DNA of 57,105 bases, taken from positions 1 through 57,105 of the forward strand of contig VBKI01000077.1 in the NCBI GenBank assembly GCA_005879535.1, written 5' to 3'. Below the pieces are notes generated by a model. That model was not told where the DNA came from. It made no database searches and saw only the letters and a program-made list of their open reading frames with translations. Positions 18,907-26,422 of this stretch are shown piece by piece; the first letter of the stretch is position 1; each line of letters opens with the position of its first letter. A program made the position numbers and the translations under genes. Origin of the DNA: Deltaproteobacteria bacterium (GTDB lineage Bacteria > Myxococcota > Myxococcia > Myxococcales > 40CM-4-68-19).

Positions 18907-20199
18907 TCACCGGCTAGCGGTGCCGAGCTGGCGCTCGATCTCCGCCTCGCGAGCGGGCTTGCGCTGCGTCTTCGGCAGCGAACGCAGCACATCGAGCTGC
19001 TCCCGAAGGACCGCGGTGGTGCTCTTGCCTTCAGCCTTCAGGATCTTCGCCTTCAGATCGAGGATTCCGACCCGACGTTGGCCCCGGTCCATCTTCGCCA
19101 GCGCACGATCGACGGCCGCTTCCGCTTCGGGCAGCTTCTTCTCCTCGAAGAGGACGCGCGCCAGACGCGCCGGCGGGTTGTAGTCCGAAGCCATCTCCTT
19201 CTCGCGCTGCGCGAGCAGCTTTTCCGCCTTCGCGGGCTCCTTCAGGTACAGGTACGTGTCGGCCCGGTGCGCATCGAACGTGGATGCGAGCGTGGCGTCC
19301 GGCGCGGCCGAGGCCGCCTTCTCCAGCACCTGTGCGCGCTCCTGCATGGCCGCGACGGCCTCCGGATGCCTCCCCTTCACATCGAGCATCTCCGACAGAG
19401 TCGCCAGGGCGTCGCTCCGGTCGTCCGCGGCCAGCGGAGCATCCGGTTTCGCGAGGATTTCGCGGATGCGCGCGATGGCCAGATCGTGCATCCGGACCGC
19501 GTCCGGATCTCCCTTGGGCAGATTTTGCACGCAGGAGAACGCGTAGCTCTGGAAGTCGGTCCCCAGCGCGCTGTCGGGTGTGTTCCGCGCCTCTTTCAAG
19601 CCAGTCTGCACGCAGGTGCGGTCATCGCGCGCGCGCAGCAGCGCCGACATGTACAGGTTGAGCCGCTGGGGCCGCTGCGGATCGTCCGCTCTGCCCAGCT
19701 GCACCGCGCGTCCGTACGCCTCGGCCGTCGACTTGAGATCTCCGCGGGCGCGCGCCGCATCTCCTTCCCGCTGCGCCGCCCAGGCCGGATCGGCGGGCTT
19801 GCCCTTCTCCCGGTACGCGCGAACGCCGTCCTGTACGAAGGCGCGCATGTCCTGGACGGTTCCCGATCCGAGGAAGCGTCCGAGCACTCCCTCCGTGTCG
19901 GGGTCGACGATCAGGAACGTCGGCCAGGCATCGACCGGATACTTCTCGACGACCGGCTTGTTCGGCTCGCGCTCCGTCTCCACGGAGCTCCAGACCACCG
20001 CGTCGGCGACGGGCTTCATGCCCGGATCGCTGAGGACGAATCGCTGCATCGAGAGACAGGAATGGCACCAGGTCGCCCACAGATCGACGAAGAGCGGCTT
20101 GTGCTCTGCCCGCGCGGCTGCGAGGGCCTTGGGATGGTCGTCCTCGATGAAATGCAGGGAGCCGTGGGCGACGGCGATCAGCAGCAGGGCGGGAACCAT
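18907..20199 (-). CDS. secreted thioredoxin-fold protein with TPR domain
   Basis: A 430-residue protein: a short signal peptide (MVPALLLIAVAHGS), a thioredoxin-like domain (about 20-135) with the redox motif WATWCHSC and the cis-Pro region DAWPTFLIVD, then a helical TPR-like region to the end. CxxC chemistry suggests thiol reduction or oxidation in the periplasm, with the TPR part binding partners; DsbD-C-terminal-like and DUF255-like proteins share this look. It is inserted between phoH (9 bp upstream) and pgpH (48 bp downstream) on the same strand. Confidence 0.82.
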   Translation of the reverse strand: MVPALLLIAVAHGSLHFIEDDHPKALAAARAEHKPLFVDLWATWCHSCLSMQRFVLSDPGMKPVADAVVWSSVETEREPNKPVVEKYPVDAWPTFLIVDPDTEGVLGRFLGSGTVQDMRAFVQDGVRAYREKGKPADPAWAAQREGDAARARGDLKSTAEAYGRAVQLGRADDPQRPQRLNLYMSALLRARDDRTCVQTGLKEARNTPDSALGTDFQSYAFSCVQNLPKGDPDAVRMHDLAIARIREILAKPDAPLAADDRSDALATLSEMLDVKGRHPEAVAAMQERAQVLEKAASAAPDATLASTFDAHRADTYLYLKEPAKAEKLLAQREKEMASDYNPPARLARVLFEEKKLPEAEAAVDRALAKMDRGQRRVGILDLKAKILKAEGKSTTAVLREQLDVLRSLPKTQRKPAREAEIERQLGTASR

Positions 20200-20208
20200 C
20201 CCCGGCTT

Positions 20209-21213
20209 CTAACCCGGCTCCGCCTTTTTGGCAGCCTGCTCCGCCTCGCGGCGCGCCTGGGCGGCGTCATAGGCGCGCACCACTTCCTGGACCAGGGGAT
20301 GGCGCACCACGTCGCGGTCGGTGAACTCGCAGAAGCGGATGCCGTCCACATCCTTGAGGATGTGCGTCGCGTCCATCATTCCCGACGCCTTCCCGGAAGG
20401 GAGATCGACCTGCGTGCGGTCGCCGGTGATCACCGCCTTGGACCCGAAGCCCAGGCGCGTGAGGAACATCTTCATCTGCTCCGTAGTCGTGTTTTGCGCC
20501 TCGTCGAGGATGACGAACGCGTCGTTCAGCGTCCGCCCGCGCATGAACGCAAGCGGCGCAACCTCGATGGTCCCCCGCTCGATCAGGTCCTGCGCCCGAT
20601 CCATGTCCATCAGGTCATGCAGCGCGTCGTAGAGCGGCCGAAGGTAGGGGCTCACCTTCTCCGCCAGATCCCCGGGAAGAAACCCGAGCTTTTCACCGGC
20701 TTCCACCGCGGGCCGGCAGAGCACGATCCGCTTCACGCGCCGCTCGACGAGGGCGGCGACCGCCATCGCCATGGCGAGATAGGTCTTCCCGGTTCCCGCC
20801 GGTCCGATGCCGAAGACGATGTCGTGCTTGCGAATCGCGTCGATGTACGCCTTCTGGTTGAACCCCTTCGGCGTCACCGGACGGTTCCGGTTCGTCACGT
20901 AGACGGTGTCGAGGAAGATGTCCTTCAGGTCCGCGTTTGCGTCGGCGAGGAGCACCTTGCTCGCCTGCTCCACGTCTTCGAGCCCCAGCGGGTACTTGCG
21001 CTGGATCAGCTCGGTGAGGCCGCCGAGCAGCTTCTCCGCGAGGGCGACCTTCGCCGGCTCACCGGAGATGAGGAAGACGTTTCCGCGTTGTCCGATATGG
21101 ACCCCGAACCTCTGCTCGATCAGCTTGAGGTTCTCGCTGCGCCCGCCGGCCAGCGTCCGTGCACCATCGTTGTCCAGCAGCTCCAGTCGCGCAGAAGGTT
21201 CTGCCAATCCCAC
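20209..21213 (-). CDS. phoH: PhoH family ATPase
   Basis: A 334-residue protein: an N-terminal KH-like domain (about 25-75), then a RecA-like ATPase core with Walker A GPAGTGKT (137-144), Walker [10 protein letters not shown] (233-241), the SGKASGMMD-type segment and a C-terminal Arg-finger region. PhoH/PhoH-like proteins are RNA-associated ATPases, usually encoded next to ybeY and pgpH. The start is a GTG at 21213; a nearby ATG is out of frame. It is 32 bp downstream of the DUF4388 gene. Confidence 0.92.
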   Translation of the reverse strand: MGLAEPSARLELLDNDGARTLAGGRSENLKLIEQRFGVHIGQRGNVFLISGEPAKVALAEKLLGGLTELIQRKYPLGLEDVEQASKVLLADANADLKDIFLDTVYVTNRNRPVTPKGFNQKAYIDAIRKHDIVFGIGPAGTGKTYLAMAMAVAALVERRVKRIVLCRPAVEAGEKLGFLPGDLAEKVSPYLRPLYDALHDLMDMDRAQDLIERGTIEVAPLAFMRGRTLNDAFVILDEAQNTTTEQMKMFLTRLGFGSKAVITGDRTQVDLPSGKASGMMDATHILKDVDGIRFCEFTDRDVVRHPLVQEVVRAYDAAQARREAEQAAKKAEPG

Positions 21214-21245
21214 CTCATGGGCCCAGGAGGGCCTCCACGAATGAT

Positions 21246-22391
21246 CTAATCAAGCGGCGGCAACAAGACAAACCCTTGGGCTGTGCGGCGGTAGTACCAC
21301 GGCTGTTTCCATGGGTACCGCAAGTCGTTCTCGCTCACGATCTCGCCTTCCACCAAGGCGCGGAGCGCGGCCGGATATTCGCCGTGTTCCATGCGGTACA
21401 GCGCCAGTGCGCTCTCCAGCCGGACCAGCTGATCTCGCGAGATCAGGCGGGCCACCGCGCCTTTACGGGCAGGGGTATCCCCGCTCGACGTCCCCAGCGT
21501 CGGCGCCATTGACCGGACGAGCAGAAGCGTGGCCCCGAAGAAGGCCAGCGACAGCGCCAGCCGGACGAGCGCTCCCGCCCAGGAGAGCGTCTTGCGATGT
21601 CCCTTGCGGATGCCTTCCGCCAGCGCCTTGACCGGACCTGCGGGTACCGCCTTCAGGTACTCCCACTCGATCAGCTCCTGCAGGGCTTTGCGCGCCTCGA
21701 ACTCGCCAAGACGCGAGGCGTCCACCAGCTGTTTGACGTTCTTCCCGTTGGCGGCGAGCTTGTAGATCAGCTTGTGGCGGCCGGTGGGTTCTCCCTCCTT
21801 GACCGCTCCTTCGTCGAGACCGGCGTCGCTGGATGGAAGGTCATCGGTCTCCAGCTCCTTGAGCGGCTCGAACGTCGCATCCGTCCACGGGACCTTCTTC
21901 TTCAGCGCCGGCCACTCATCCATCCGCCGGAAGCCTTCCAAAAGGACGCTTTCCGCGCGGATGGGATCGAACGTGCTCCTCGCCGCGTCGACCTGCTCCT
22001 GCGAGAACTCGTACGACCCGTTCTTCCAGGAGAACAGCTTGTAGAGGGTCTCGGTGGTCTGCAGCCGCATCATCTGCGCGAGCTGCGGGCGCGTCACCAC
22101 CGCCGACTCCAGCAGGATGTCGCCAAGGCGCTTCAGCGTGCGCTGCTGCATGGACAGGGCGTCGTCGAGCTGTTCCTTGTTGAGCAGCTCCGCCCGGAGG
22201 AGGAGGCTCCCGAGCAGGTCCTTCGAGTCGCGCGCCTTCTCGCTGGCGAACACCACCTTGCCGTCGATGAAGTAGACCTCGACTTCGTCGTTGCCGGTCT
22301 TCAGCATCAGCCGGCCGGTCTTGGTCTGATGCCCGATGAGCTGCAGGATGTCGGCGATACCGAAGTCCTTGAGAGTACCGGAGAGCGCCAT
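21246..22391 (-). CDS. DUF4388 (PATAN) protein with membrane span and pseudopilin-like C-terminus
   Basis: A 381-residue protein. Residues 1-110 are a DUF4388/PATAN domain (GIADILQLIGHQTKTGRLML, then VYFIDGKVVFA), a domain common in myxobacterial signalling proteins. A middle helical part follows, then a winged-helix-like stretch (VKQLVDASRLGEFEARKALQ), one membrane span near 285-303, and a C-terminal 65 residues (LESALALYRMEHGEYPAAL, LRYPWKQPWYYRR) that resemble the globular domain of type II secretion pseudopilin GspG. The start ATG overlaps the upstream stop by one base (TAATG). Cytoplasmic sensor and periplasmic ends on one chain suggest an envelope signalling role; function is unknown. 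Confidence 0.8.
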   Translation of the reverse strand: MALSGTLKDFGIADILQLIGHQTKTGRLMLKTGNDEVEVYFIDGKVVFASEKARDSKDLLGSLLLRAELLNKEQLDDALSMQQRTLKRLGDILLESAVVTRPQLAQMMRLQTTETLYKLFSWKNGSYEFSQEQVDAARSTFDPIRAESVLLEGFRRMDEWPALKKKVPWTDATFEPLKELETDDLPSSDAGLDEGAVKEGEPTGRHKLIYKLAANGKNVKQLVDASRLGEFEARKALQELIEWEYLKAVPAGPVKALAEGIRKGHRKTLSWAGALVRLALSLAFFGATLLLVRSMAPTLGTSSGDTPARKGAVARLISRDQLVRLESALALYRMEHGEYPAALRALVEGEIVSENDLRYPWKQPWYYRRTAQGFVLLPPLD

Positions 22392-24397
22392 TACGCGCCC
22401 TCTTCCGCCCGCTGCCGGGCCAGCAAATCGCGCAAGCAGATGGCGTAGACGCCAACGAAGAGCACCGCGGTCAGTGCCAGGCGGGCGACCGAGACGCCGC
22501 TTCCGACGGCGAGCGGATCGTGCGTGATGCCCCGCCACAGCACGATGCTGGCGAGCAGCGACGCCGTTACCAGCAGATAGAACGTGCCGCGAATCGCCTG
22601 GCCCATCATCAGATGGCCGGCGCCGGAGAGCACCGCCAGCGCGCGCACCATGAGGTGCCGCCGCCGGTGGTACGCCTCCACCAGAGACTCCTTGCGCATC
22701 CGCTCCTGCGCGTCCACGCCGTTGCGGCGGATGAAGACGTTCACGCATTGGGCGCAGAGCGCCGCGCTCGGCCGGGCGTCGGCATCGCAGCGGCGGCAGA
22801 CCTCGCGGCCACAGCGGTCGCAGCATCCGCTCGGGCGGATTCGCGCCTTCGAGACCCGGAGGGCAATCAACAGGATGGCCGCGAGGATCGGCATCACCAG
22901 GGCCATTGGTGCGGGCAGATTGCCGGCGAGCTGCGCCCGGACCTCGTCTCCGACGACCTCCGCCGCCCTTTCCTGGAGGTCGAGGAGCGGGTCGAGCTGG
23001 CTGATGTCGAGCGGAACGTCCATGAGGAACTTGTTCGACTTCCGGTTCGCCTGGAGCTGTCCCCCGGTGAAGGACTCGACCAGCGCCCGATCCAGTTGCA
23101 GGGCGCGTGCTTGCTCGGCCTGGACCTTCTCCAGGGTATCCACCCCTCCCATCGCCAGCGCTCGGCTGATGTTGAAGTGGGGCGCGGCGAGGGTTTCTTT
23201 CAGGTCGATCGCCTGCTGGTACTGCGCGATGGCCTTCTGCCCGTCGCCCTGCAGCAGGTAGACGTTGCCGAGGTTGTTGCGGACGGCGGCCAGGCCGGCG
23301 GAGCTGGCGCCGCCCTGCACTTCCAGCGCCTTCACGTAGAGCTTCTCCGCGGTGACGAGGTCGCCGTCGCGCTTGGCCTTGCGCGCGAGCGCGAAGGAGA
23401 CGGGAAGCTCGTTCACCGTTTCCAGCCGCTTCTGCAGTCGGGCGATCTCCAGCCCCGTTCCTTCGCCGTGCTCGACCAGCCAGACGTCGGCGGCTGGTCC
23501 GGAGAAGGCGGCCACCTGGCCGATCCCCTCCGCCGCCCAGGGAGAGAGTGTGAGGCCGACCAGCAGGGAGATGGAGATGACGGCCTCCGCCGTGGTGGCA
23601 TAGAGCGCACACGCGAGAAGCGTCGTGAAGACCAGCGGGAGCGGGCCCATCTGCAGCAGGACGGGTGAGAGAAGGAGGACCGCGGCGAGCATCCGCGACT
23701 GCCACCCCCGCCGCGTGCCACCTGGGACGAGGTGGTGCACGTCATGCGCGTACAAGCTCGCGTGGCGGAGGAACAGCACGATCACGAACGCGAACCCCGC
23801 GACGACGGAGCCGATGAAAAGCACCGCAAGCGCGTTCGCGATCAGCGCGCCGGAGATGCGGGGATCGTTCCAGGCGGCGGCAGCCGCGGCTCCCAAGTGC
23901 GTGAAGACCGGCTTCAGCGAGACCGGGCTCTCCGCGAACGACGCCCGGGCGAGGCAAGTGTGCGCCGCGGGCAGAGCTGGAGACAGATCGACGGCGAGCT
24001 TGCAGCGCTGGACGGCGACCGCCGTCGCCCCCGAATGGAGCGCCAGCCGGCTCTCCCGGACCAGCGCTGCGCCCACGGAGAACAGGTTCTCGATGGCGAG
24101 CTCGTCCTTGAGGAAACGGACGCGCTGCTCCTCGTCATCGGCGCGCCGCTCGTCGCGGTCGCGGACGTATTCCCGCCTGGCCGTCCAGTGGAGCTGGATG
24201 TCTGCGCTGCGGCCGCCCGGCATGAGCACGGCGCGGTTCGTCACCGGCATGGTCAACGCCGCTGCGACGGCGGAAGCGGCAACCGGAAGCGGGGGGGCGG
24301 GAACCTCCTCGGCGGAGGCCGGCGCGGACGCGGCGAGAGCCGCCGCGGCGACGCTCAGCAGCACGCGCCCGCGCAGGAAGGACCCGCTCGAAGTCAC
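22391..24397 (-). CDS. multi-span TPR protein with zinc-ribbon motif
   Basis: A 668-residue protein: a signal-like N-terminal segment, a helical domain, four or more spans (about 195-310), TPR repeats (SAGLAAVRNNLGNVYLLQGD and AIAQYQQAIDLKETLAAPHF), another span, then a Cys cluster (CCDRCGREVCRRCD with CAQC) likely binding zinc, and three C-terminal spans. The GTG start at 24397 has GGAT about six bases upstream. It forms an overlapping pair with the DUF4388 gene, implying that the two products act together, perhaps on assembly or sensing at the inner membrane. No characterised family recognised. Confidence 0.78.
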   Translation of the reverse strand: MTSSGSFLRGRVLLSVAAAALAASAPASAEEVPAPPLPVAASAVAAALTMPVTNRAVLMPGGRSADIQLHWTARREYVRDRDERRADDEEQRVRFLKDELAIENLFSVGAALVRESRLALHSGATAVAVQRCKLAVDLSPALPAAHTCLARASFAESPVSLKPVFTHLGAAAAAAWNDPRISGALIANALAVLFIGSVVAGFAFVIVLFLRHASLYAHDVHHLVPGGTRRGWQSRMLAAVLLLSPVLLQMGPLPLVFTTLLACALYATTAEAVISISLLVGLTLSPWAAEGIGQVAAFSGPAADVWLVEHGEGTGLEIARLQKRLETVNELPVSFALARKAKRDGDLVTAEKLYVKALEVQGGASSAGLAAVRNNLGNVYLLQGDGQKAIAQYQQAIDLKETLAAPHFNISRALAMGGVDTLEKVQAEQARALQLDRALVESFTGGQLQANRKSNKFLMDVPLDISQLDPLLDLQERAAEVVGDEVRAQLAGNLPAPMALVMPILAAILLIALRVSKARIRPSGCCDRCGREVCRRCDADARPSAALCAQCVNVFIRRNGVDAQERMRKESLVEAYHRRRHLMVRALAVLSGAGHLMMGQAIRGTFYLLVTASLLASIVLWRGITHDPLAVGSGVSVARLALTAVLFVGVYAICLRDLLARQRAEEGA

Positions 24398-24480
24398 CCG
24401 GTCATCCTAGACGGCCACCGCTCGCATCAGCAAGGAATCAGCCCGGAAATCCGGGGCGTGGATGTGGTATTTCGCCGCTC

Positions 24481-25284
24481 ATGCGCGAGGCCGAACAGGC
24501 GATGCGGCGGCTGCTCGAGATCATGGACAAGCTGCGCGATCCGGGCGGCTGCCCTTGGGACCGCGAGCAGACGCTGCGGACGCTGACCCCATACCTGCTG
24601 GAGGAAGCGCACGAGGTGATCGAGGCCATCGAGGTCGGGGACGTCGCACACCACAAGGAAGAGCTGGGGGATCTTCTCTTCCAGGTCGTCTTCCAGGCGC
24701 GGATCGCGCGGGAGGAGGGCAAGTTCGACTTCACGCAGGTGTGCGACTCGATCTCCGACAAGCTCACCCACCGCCACCCCCACGTATTCTCCGACGTCGA
24801 GGTGTCGGGATCGAAGGAGGTGGTGAAGAACTGGGAGAGGATCAAGGCCGACGAGCGCAAACAGAAGGGGCAGGCTCCGCGCTCCGCGATCGGCGGCGTC
24901 CCCGTCTCGCTTCCCGCCCTGGTCCGCGCCGAGCGGCTGACCGAGAAAGCCGGCGCCGTGGGCTTCGATTGGCCGGATGCAAAGTCCGTCCTCGCCAAGG
25001 TGCGCGAGGAGCTGGACGAGCTGGCCGAGGCGATGGAGGGCGACTCGGCCGAGCGCGTCGAGCATGAGCTCGGCGATCTGCTGTTCGCGGTGGCAAACCT
25101 CGGCCGCTGGGTGAAGGCGCATCCGGAGGAGGCCTTGCGCGGGTCGCTCCGCCGCTTCGAATCGCGTTTTCACCATATCGAGAACAAGCTGGCGGAGCGT
25201 GGGAAGTCGCCGCGGGAATCGACGCTCTCGGAGATGGACGCGCTTTGGGAGGACGCGAAGGAGATGGAAAAATCCGCGAATTGA
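24481..25284 (+). CDS. mazG: nucleoside triphosphate pyrophosphohydrolase MazG
   Basis: A 267-residue protein with two MazG domains: the first has the hallmark GGCPWDREQT, EEAHEVIEAIE and EELGDLLFQVVF; the second has ELDELAEAME and HELGDLLFAVANLGRW. The EExxE-x12-ExxD metal-binding pattern is intact in both. It hydrolyses NTPs to NMPs plus pyrophosphate, cleaning the nucleotide pool and possibly modulating the stringent response. It is divergent from the zinc-ribbon TPR gene with an 83-bp spacer and is followed by a 348-bp non-coding region. Confidence 0.95.
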   Translation: MREAEQAMRRLLEIMDKLRDPGGCPWDREQTLRTLTPYLLEEAHEVIEAIEVGDVAHHKEELGDLLFQVVFQARIAREEGKFDFTQVCDSISDKLTHRHPHVFSDVEVSGSKEVVKNWERIKADERKQKGQAPRSAIGGVPVSLPALVRAERLTEKAGAVGFDWPDAKSVLAKVREELDELAEAMEGDSAERVEHELGDLLFAVANLGRWVKAHPEEALRGSLRRFESRFHHIENKLAERGKSPRESTLSEMDALWEDAKEMEKSAN

Positions 25285-25556
25285 CGCGCCCTCCCGACCC
25301 TTACCCACAGTTTCACCCTCCCTGTGGAGAACCTGTGGGTGCGGCCTCCGCCGAAACGGGAAAATATCCGGGCCGTTCAGAAATCGAAAATATTCGTGCC
25401 GAATCGCAGCTGAAAACCCACGTAGCTACGCTGGCATAGGCTGATTGCCGCAGCGCGATGACACCTTCGGTGAAAACCCCGATAGTGCGAAAAATCGTTT
25501 CGGACAGGACCGTGGACAACCTGTGGCCCCGCCCTGATTTCCTTTGCGCGTCCGCG

Positions 25557-25585
25557 TTGACAGTGCCGCAGTGCGGTGCTATCTG
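25557..25585 (+). promoter_or_regulatory. candidate sigma-70 promoter of rpsT
   Basis: A perfect TTGACA at 25557-25562 is followed, after 17 bp, by TATCTG at 25580-25585 with a TGC extended -10 just before it. A start near 25592 would give a leader of about 40 nucleotides, mostly T-rich, before the rpsT GTG. Confidence 0.6.
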
Positions 25586-25623
25586 CCTGCGCCCTTCGCA
25601 GGGAAAGATTTTTCTTTTTTTTT
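25586..25623 (+). terminator. hairpin plus T-tract directly upstream of rpsT
   Basis: CCTGCG (25586-25591) pairs with CGCAGG (25597-25602) around CCCTT. After six bases comes T5-C-T9 (25609-25623), ending at the GGAG ribosome binding site. It may block read-through from mazG, act as an attenuator, or the T-tract may be a leader element recruiting ribosomal protein S1. The gap between stem and T-run is longer than in a typical intrinsic terminator. Confidence 0.4.
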
Positions 25624-25632
25624 GGAGCCATC

Positions 25633-25914
25633 GTGGCGAATACGCACTCCGCAGAGAAGCAGAACCGCAAATCGCAGAAGAACCGCACCCGCAACGCGCA
25701 CGTGATGTCGACGCTGCGGAGCAGCGTCCGGAAGTTCCGCGAGGCTGCGGCATCCGGCAACAAGGAACGGACGAAGCAGGAGCTGGCGTTTGCCGTGCGG
25801 CAGATCGCGAAGGCCGCCTCGAAGGGCGTGATCCACAAGGGCCAGGCGGCGCGCCGGATTTCGCGGCTCACCAAGGCGGCAACGGGCGCTCCACAGGTAC
25901 AGGCAAAAACATAG
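25633..25914 (+). CDS. rpsT: 30S ribosomal protein S20
   Basis: A 93-residue basic protein with the S20 pattern: MANTHSAEKQNRKSQKNRTR, then RSSVRKFREA and a C-terminal KGVIHKGQAARRISRLTKA. It binds 16S rRNA early in 30S assembly. The start is GTG at 25633 with GGAG five bases before; reading from upstream ATG 25576 would add residues from the T-tract and is rejected. S20 in E. coli also uses a non-ATG start and is autoregulated, so the weak start here may serve the same purpose. It is convergent with lptE, with only 27 bp between stops. Confidence 0.95.
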   Translation: MANTHSAEKQNRKSQKNRTRNAHVMSTLRSSVRKFREAAASGNKERTKQELAFAVRQIAKAASKGVIHKGQAARRISRLTKAATGAPQVQAKT

Positions 25915-25941
25915 TCGCTAAGCCGCCTCCGGTGGCAGCGG

Positions 25942-26418
25942 CTACCGGCCCAGCCTCTCGCTGACCTCGTAGCGCTGGATCGCCTCGATCGCCAACGATC
26001 GGGCCAGCCGTCGCAGGGCGGCGCGGCGATTCGCCTCGGTCCCGAGCACGTCCACACCAGTCAGATAGTCCTCTCCACCGGTCACCGCGTCCGCGTAGTC
26101 GCCGGCGCGGATCCGCAACTCGGCGTCGATGCGGTACGAGACTGCCCCGCCCTCCGCTCCGACCCCGCTGGGGACGGAGCGAAGCATGGCCAGCTCGGCC
26201 TGGAGCTCCTTCGCCTGCGACCCGTCGGGTTCGAGCCGGCCACGCCCCGCCAGCTCGTGGCGCAACTCGGTTGCGAAGATGCCGCCCGCCTCCGCCTGCG
26301 CAGTCGCGTTCTTCACCGGCGCCACCCGCAGACCCTCGACGGATCGCCCTCGCACGGGCGCGTACCCGCACCCCGACGCGACGACGGCGACGGCGAGGAA
26401 AGCGGAAGCGCACCTCAT
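25942..26418 (-). CDS. lptE: LPS-assembly lipoprotein LptE
   Basis: A 158-residue lipoprotein: leader with lipobox-type ASGC (Cys17) followed at once by GYAPVRG, the typical LptE N-terminus (CGYxxxG), then VAPVKNATAQAEAG and an alpha/beta domain ending in an amphipathic helix. LptE plugs the LptD barrel that inserts lipopolysaccharide in the outer membrane. It starts 4 bp after the leuS stop, the usual leuS-lptE linkage. The third gene often found there, holA, is missing: the next gene is the convergent rpsT. Confidence 0.85.
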   Translation of the reverse strand: MRCASAFLAVAVVASGCGYAPVRGRSVEGLRVAPVKNATAQAEAGGIFATELRHELAGRGRLEPDGSQAKELQAELAMLRSVPSGVGAEGGAVSYRIDAELRIRAGDYADAVTGGEDYLTGVDVLGTEANRRAALRRLARSLAIEAIQRYEVSERLGR

Positions 26419-26422
26419 GGGC

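Larger units (their letters stand above)
25285..25632. other. 348-bp non-coding region with DnaA-box-like sites and repeats
   Basis: The longest non-coding stretch of the window, visibly richer in A and T than its surroundings. It contains TTACCCACA (25301-25309) and TGTGGAGAA (25323-25331), each one mismatch from a DnaA box, and CGTGGACAA (25511-25519), two mismatches away. An inverted repeat ACCCACAG/CTGTGGGT spans 25303-25340, two AAAATATYCG copies lie at 25361 and 25387, and TGAAAACCC occurs at 25411 and 25471, exactly 60 bp apart. The right end carries the rpsT promoter and leader. It could be a mazG terminator plus regulatory region or a replication-related site; dnaA is not adjacent. 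Confidence 0.5.

Noticed and set aside
21246-23705. 819-residue form of the DUF4388 protein
   Set aside because: The extra N-terminal part is a shadow of the overlapping TPR/zinc-ribbon gene; the PATAN domain begins at ATG 22391.
25920-25943. Third copy of the 37-bp palindrome after rpsT
   Set aside because: It has a similar outer AGCCGC/GCGGCT pair, but the inner stem and bulges do not match; probably a simple short stem between convergent genes.
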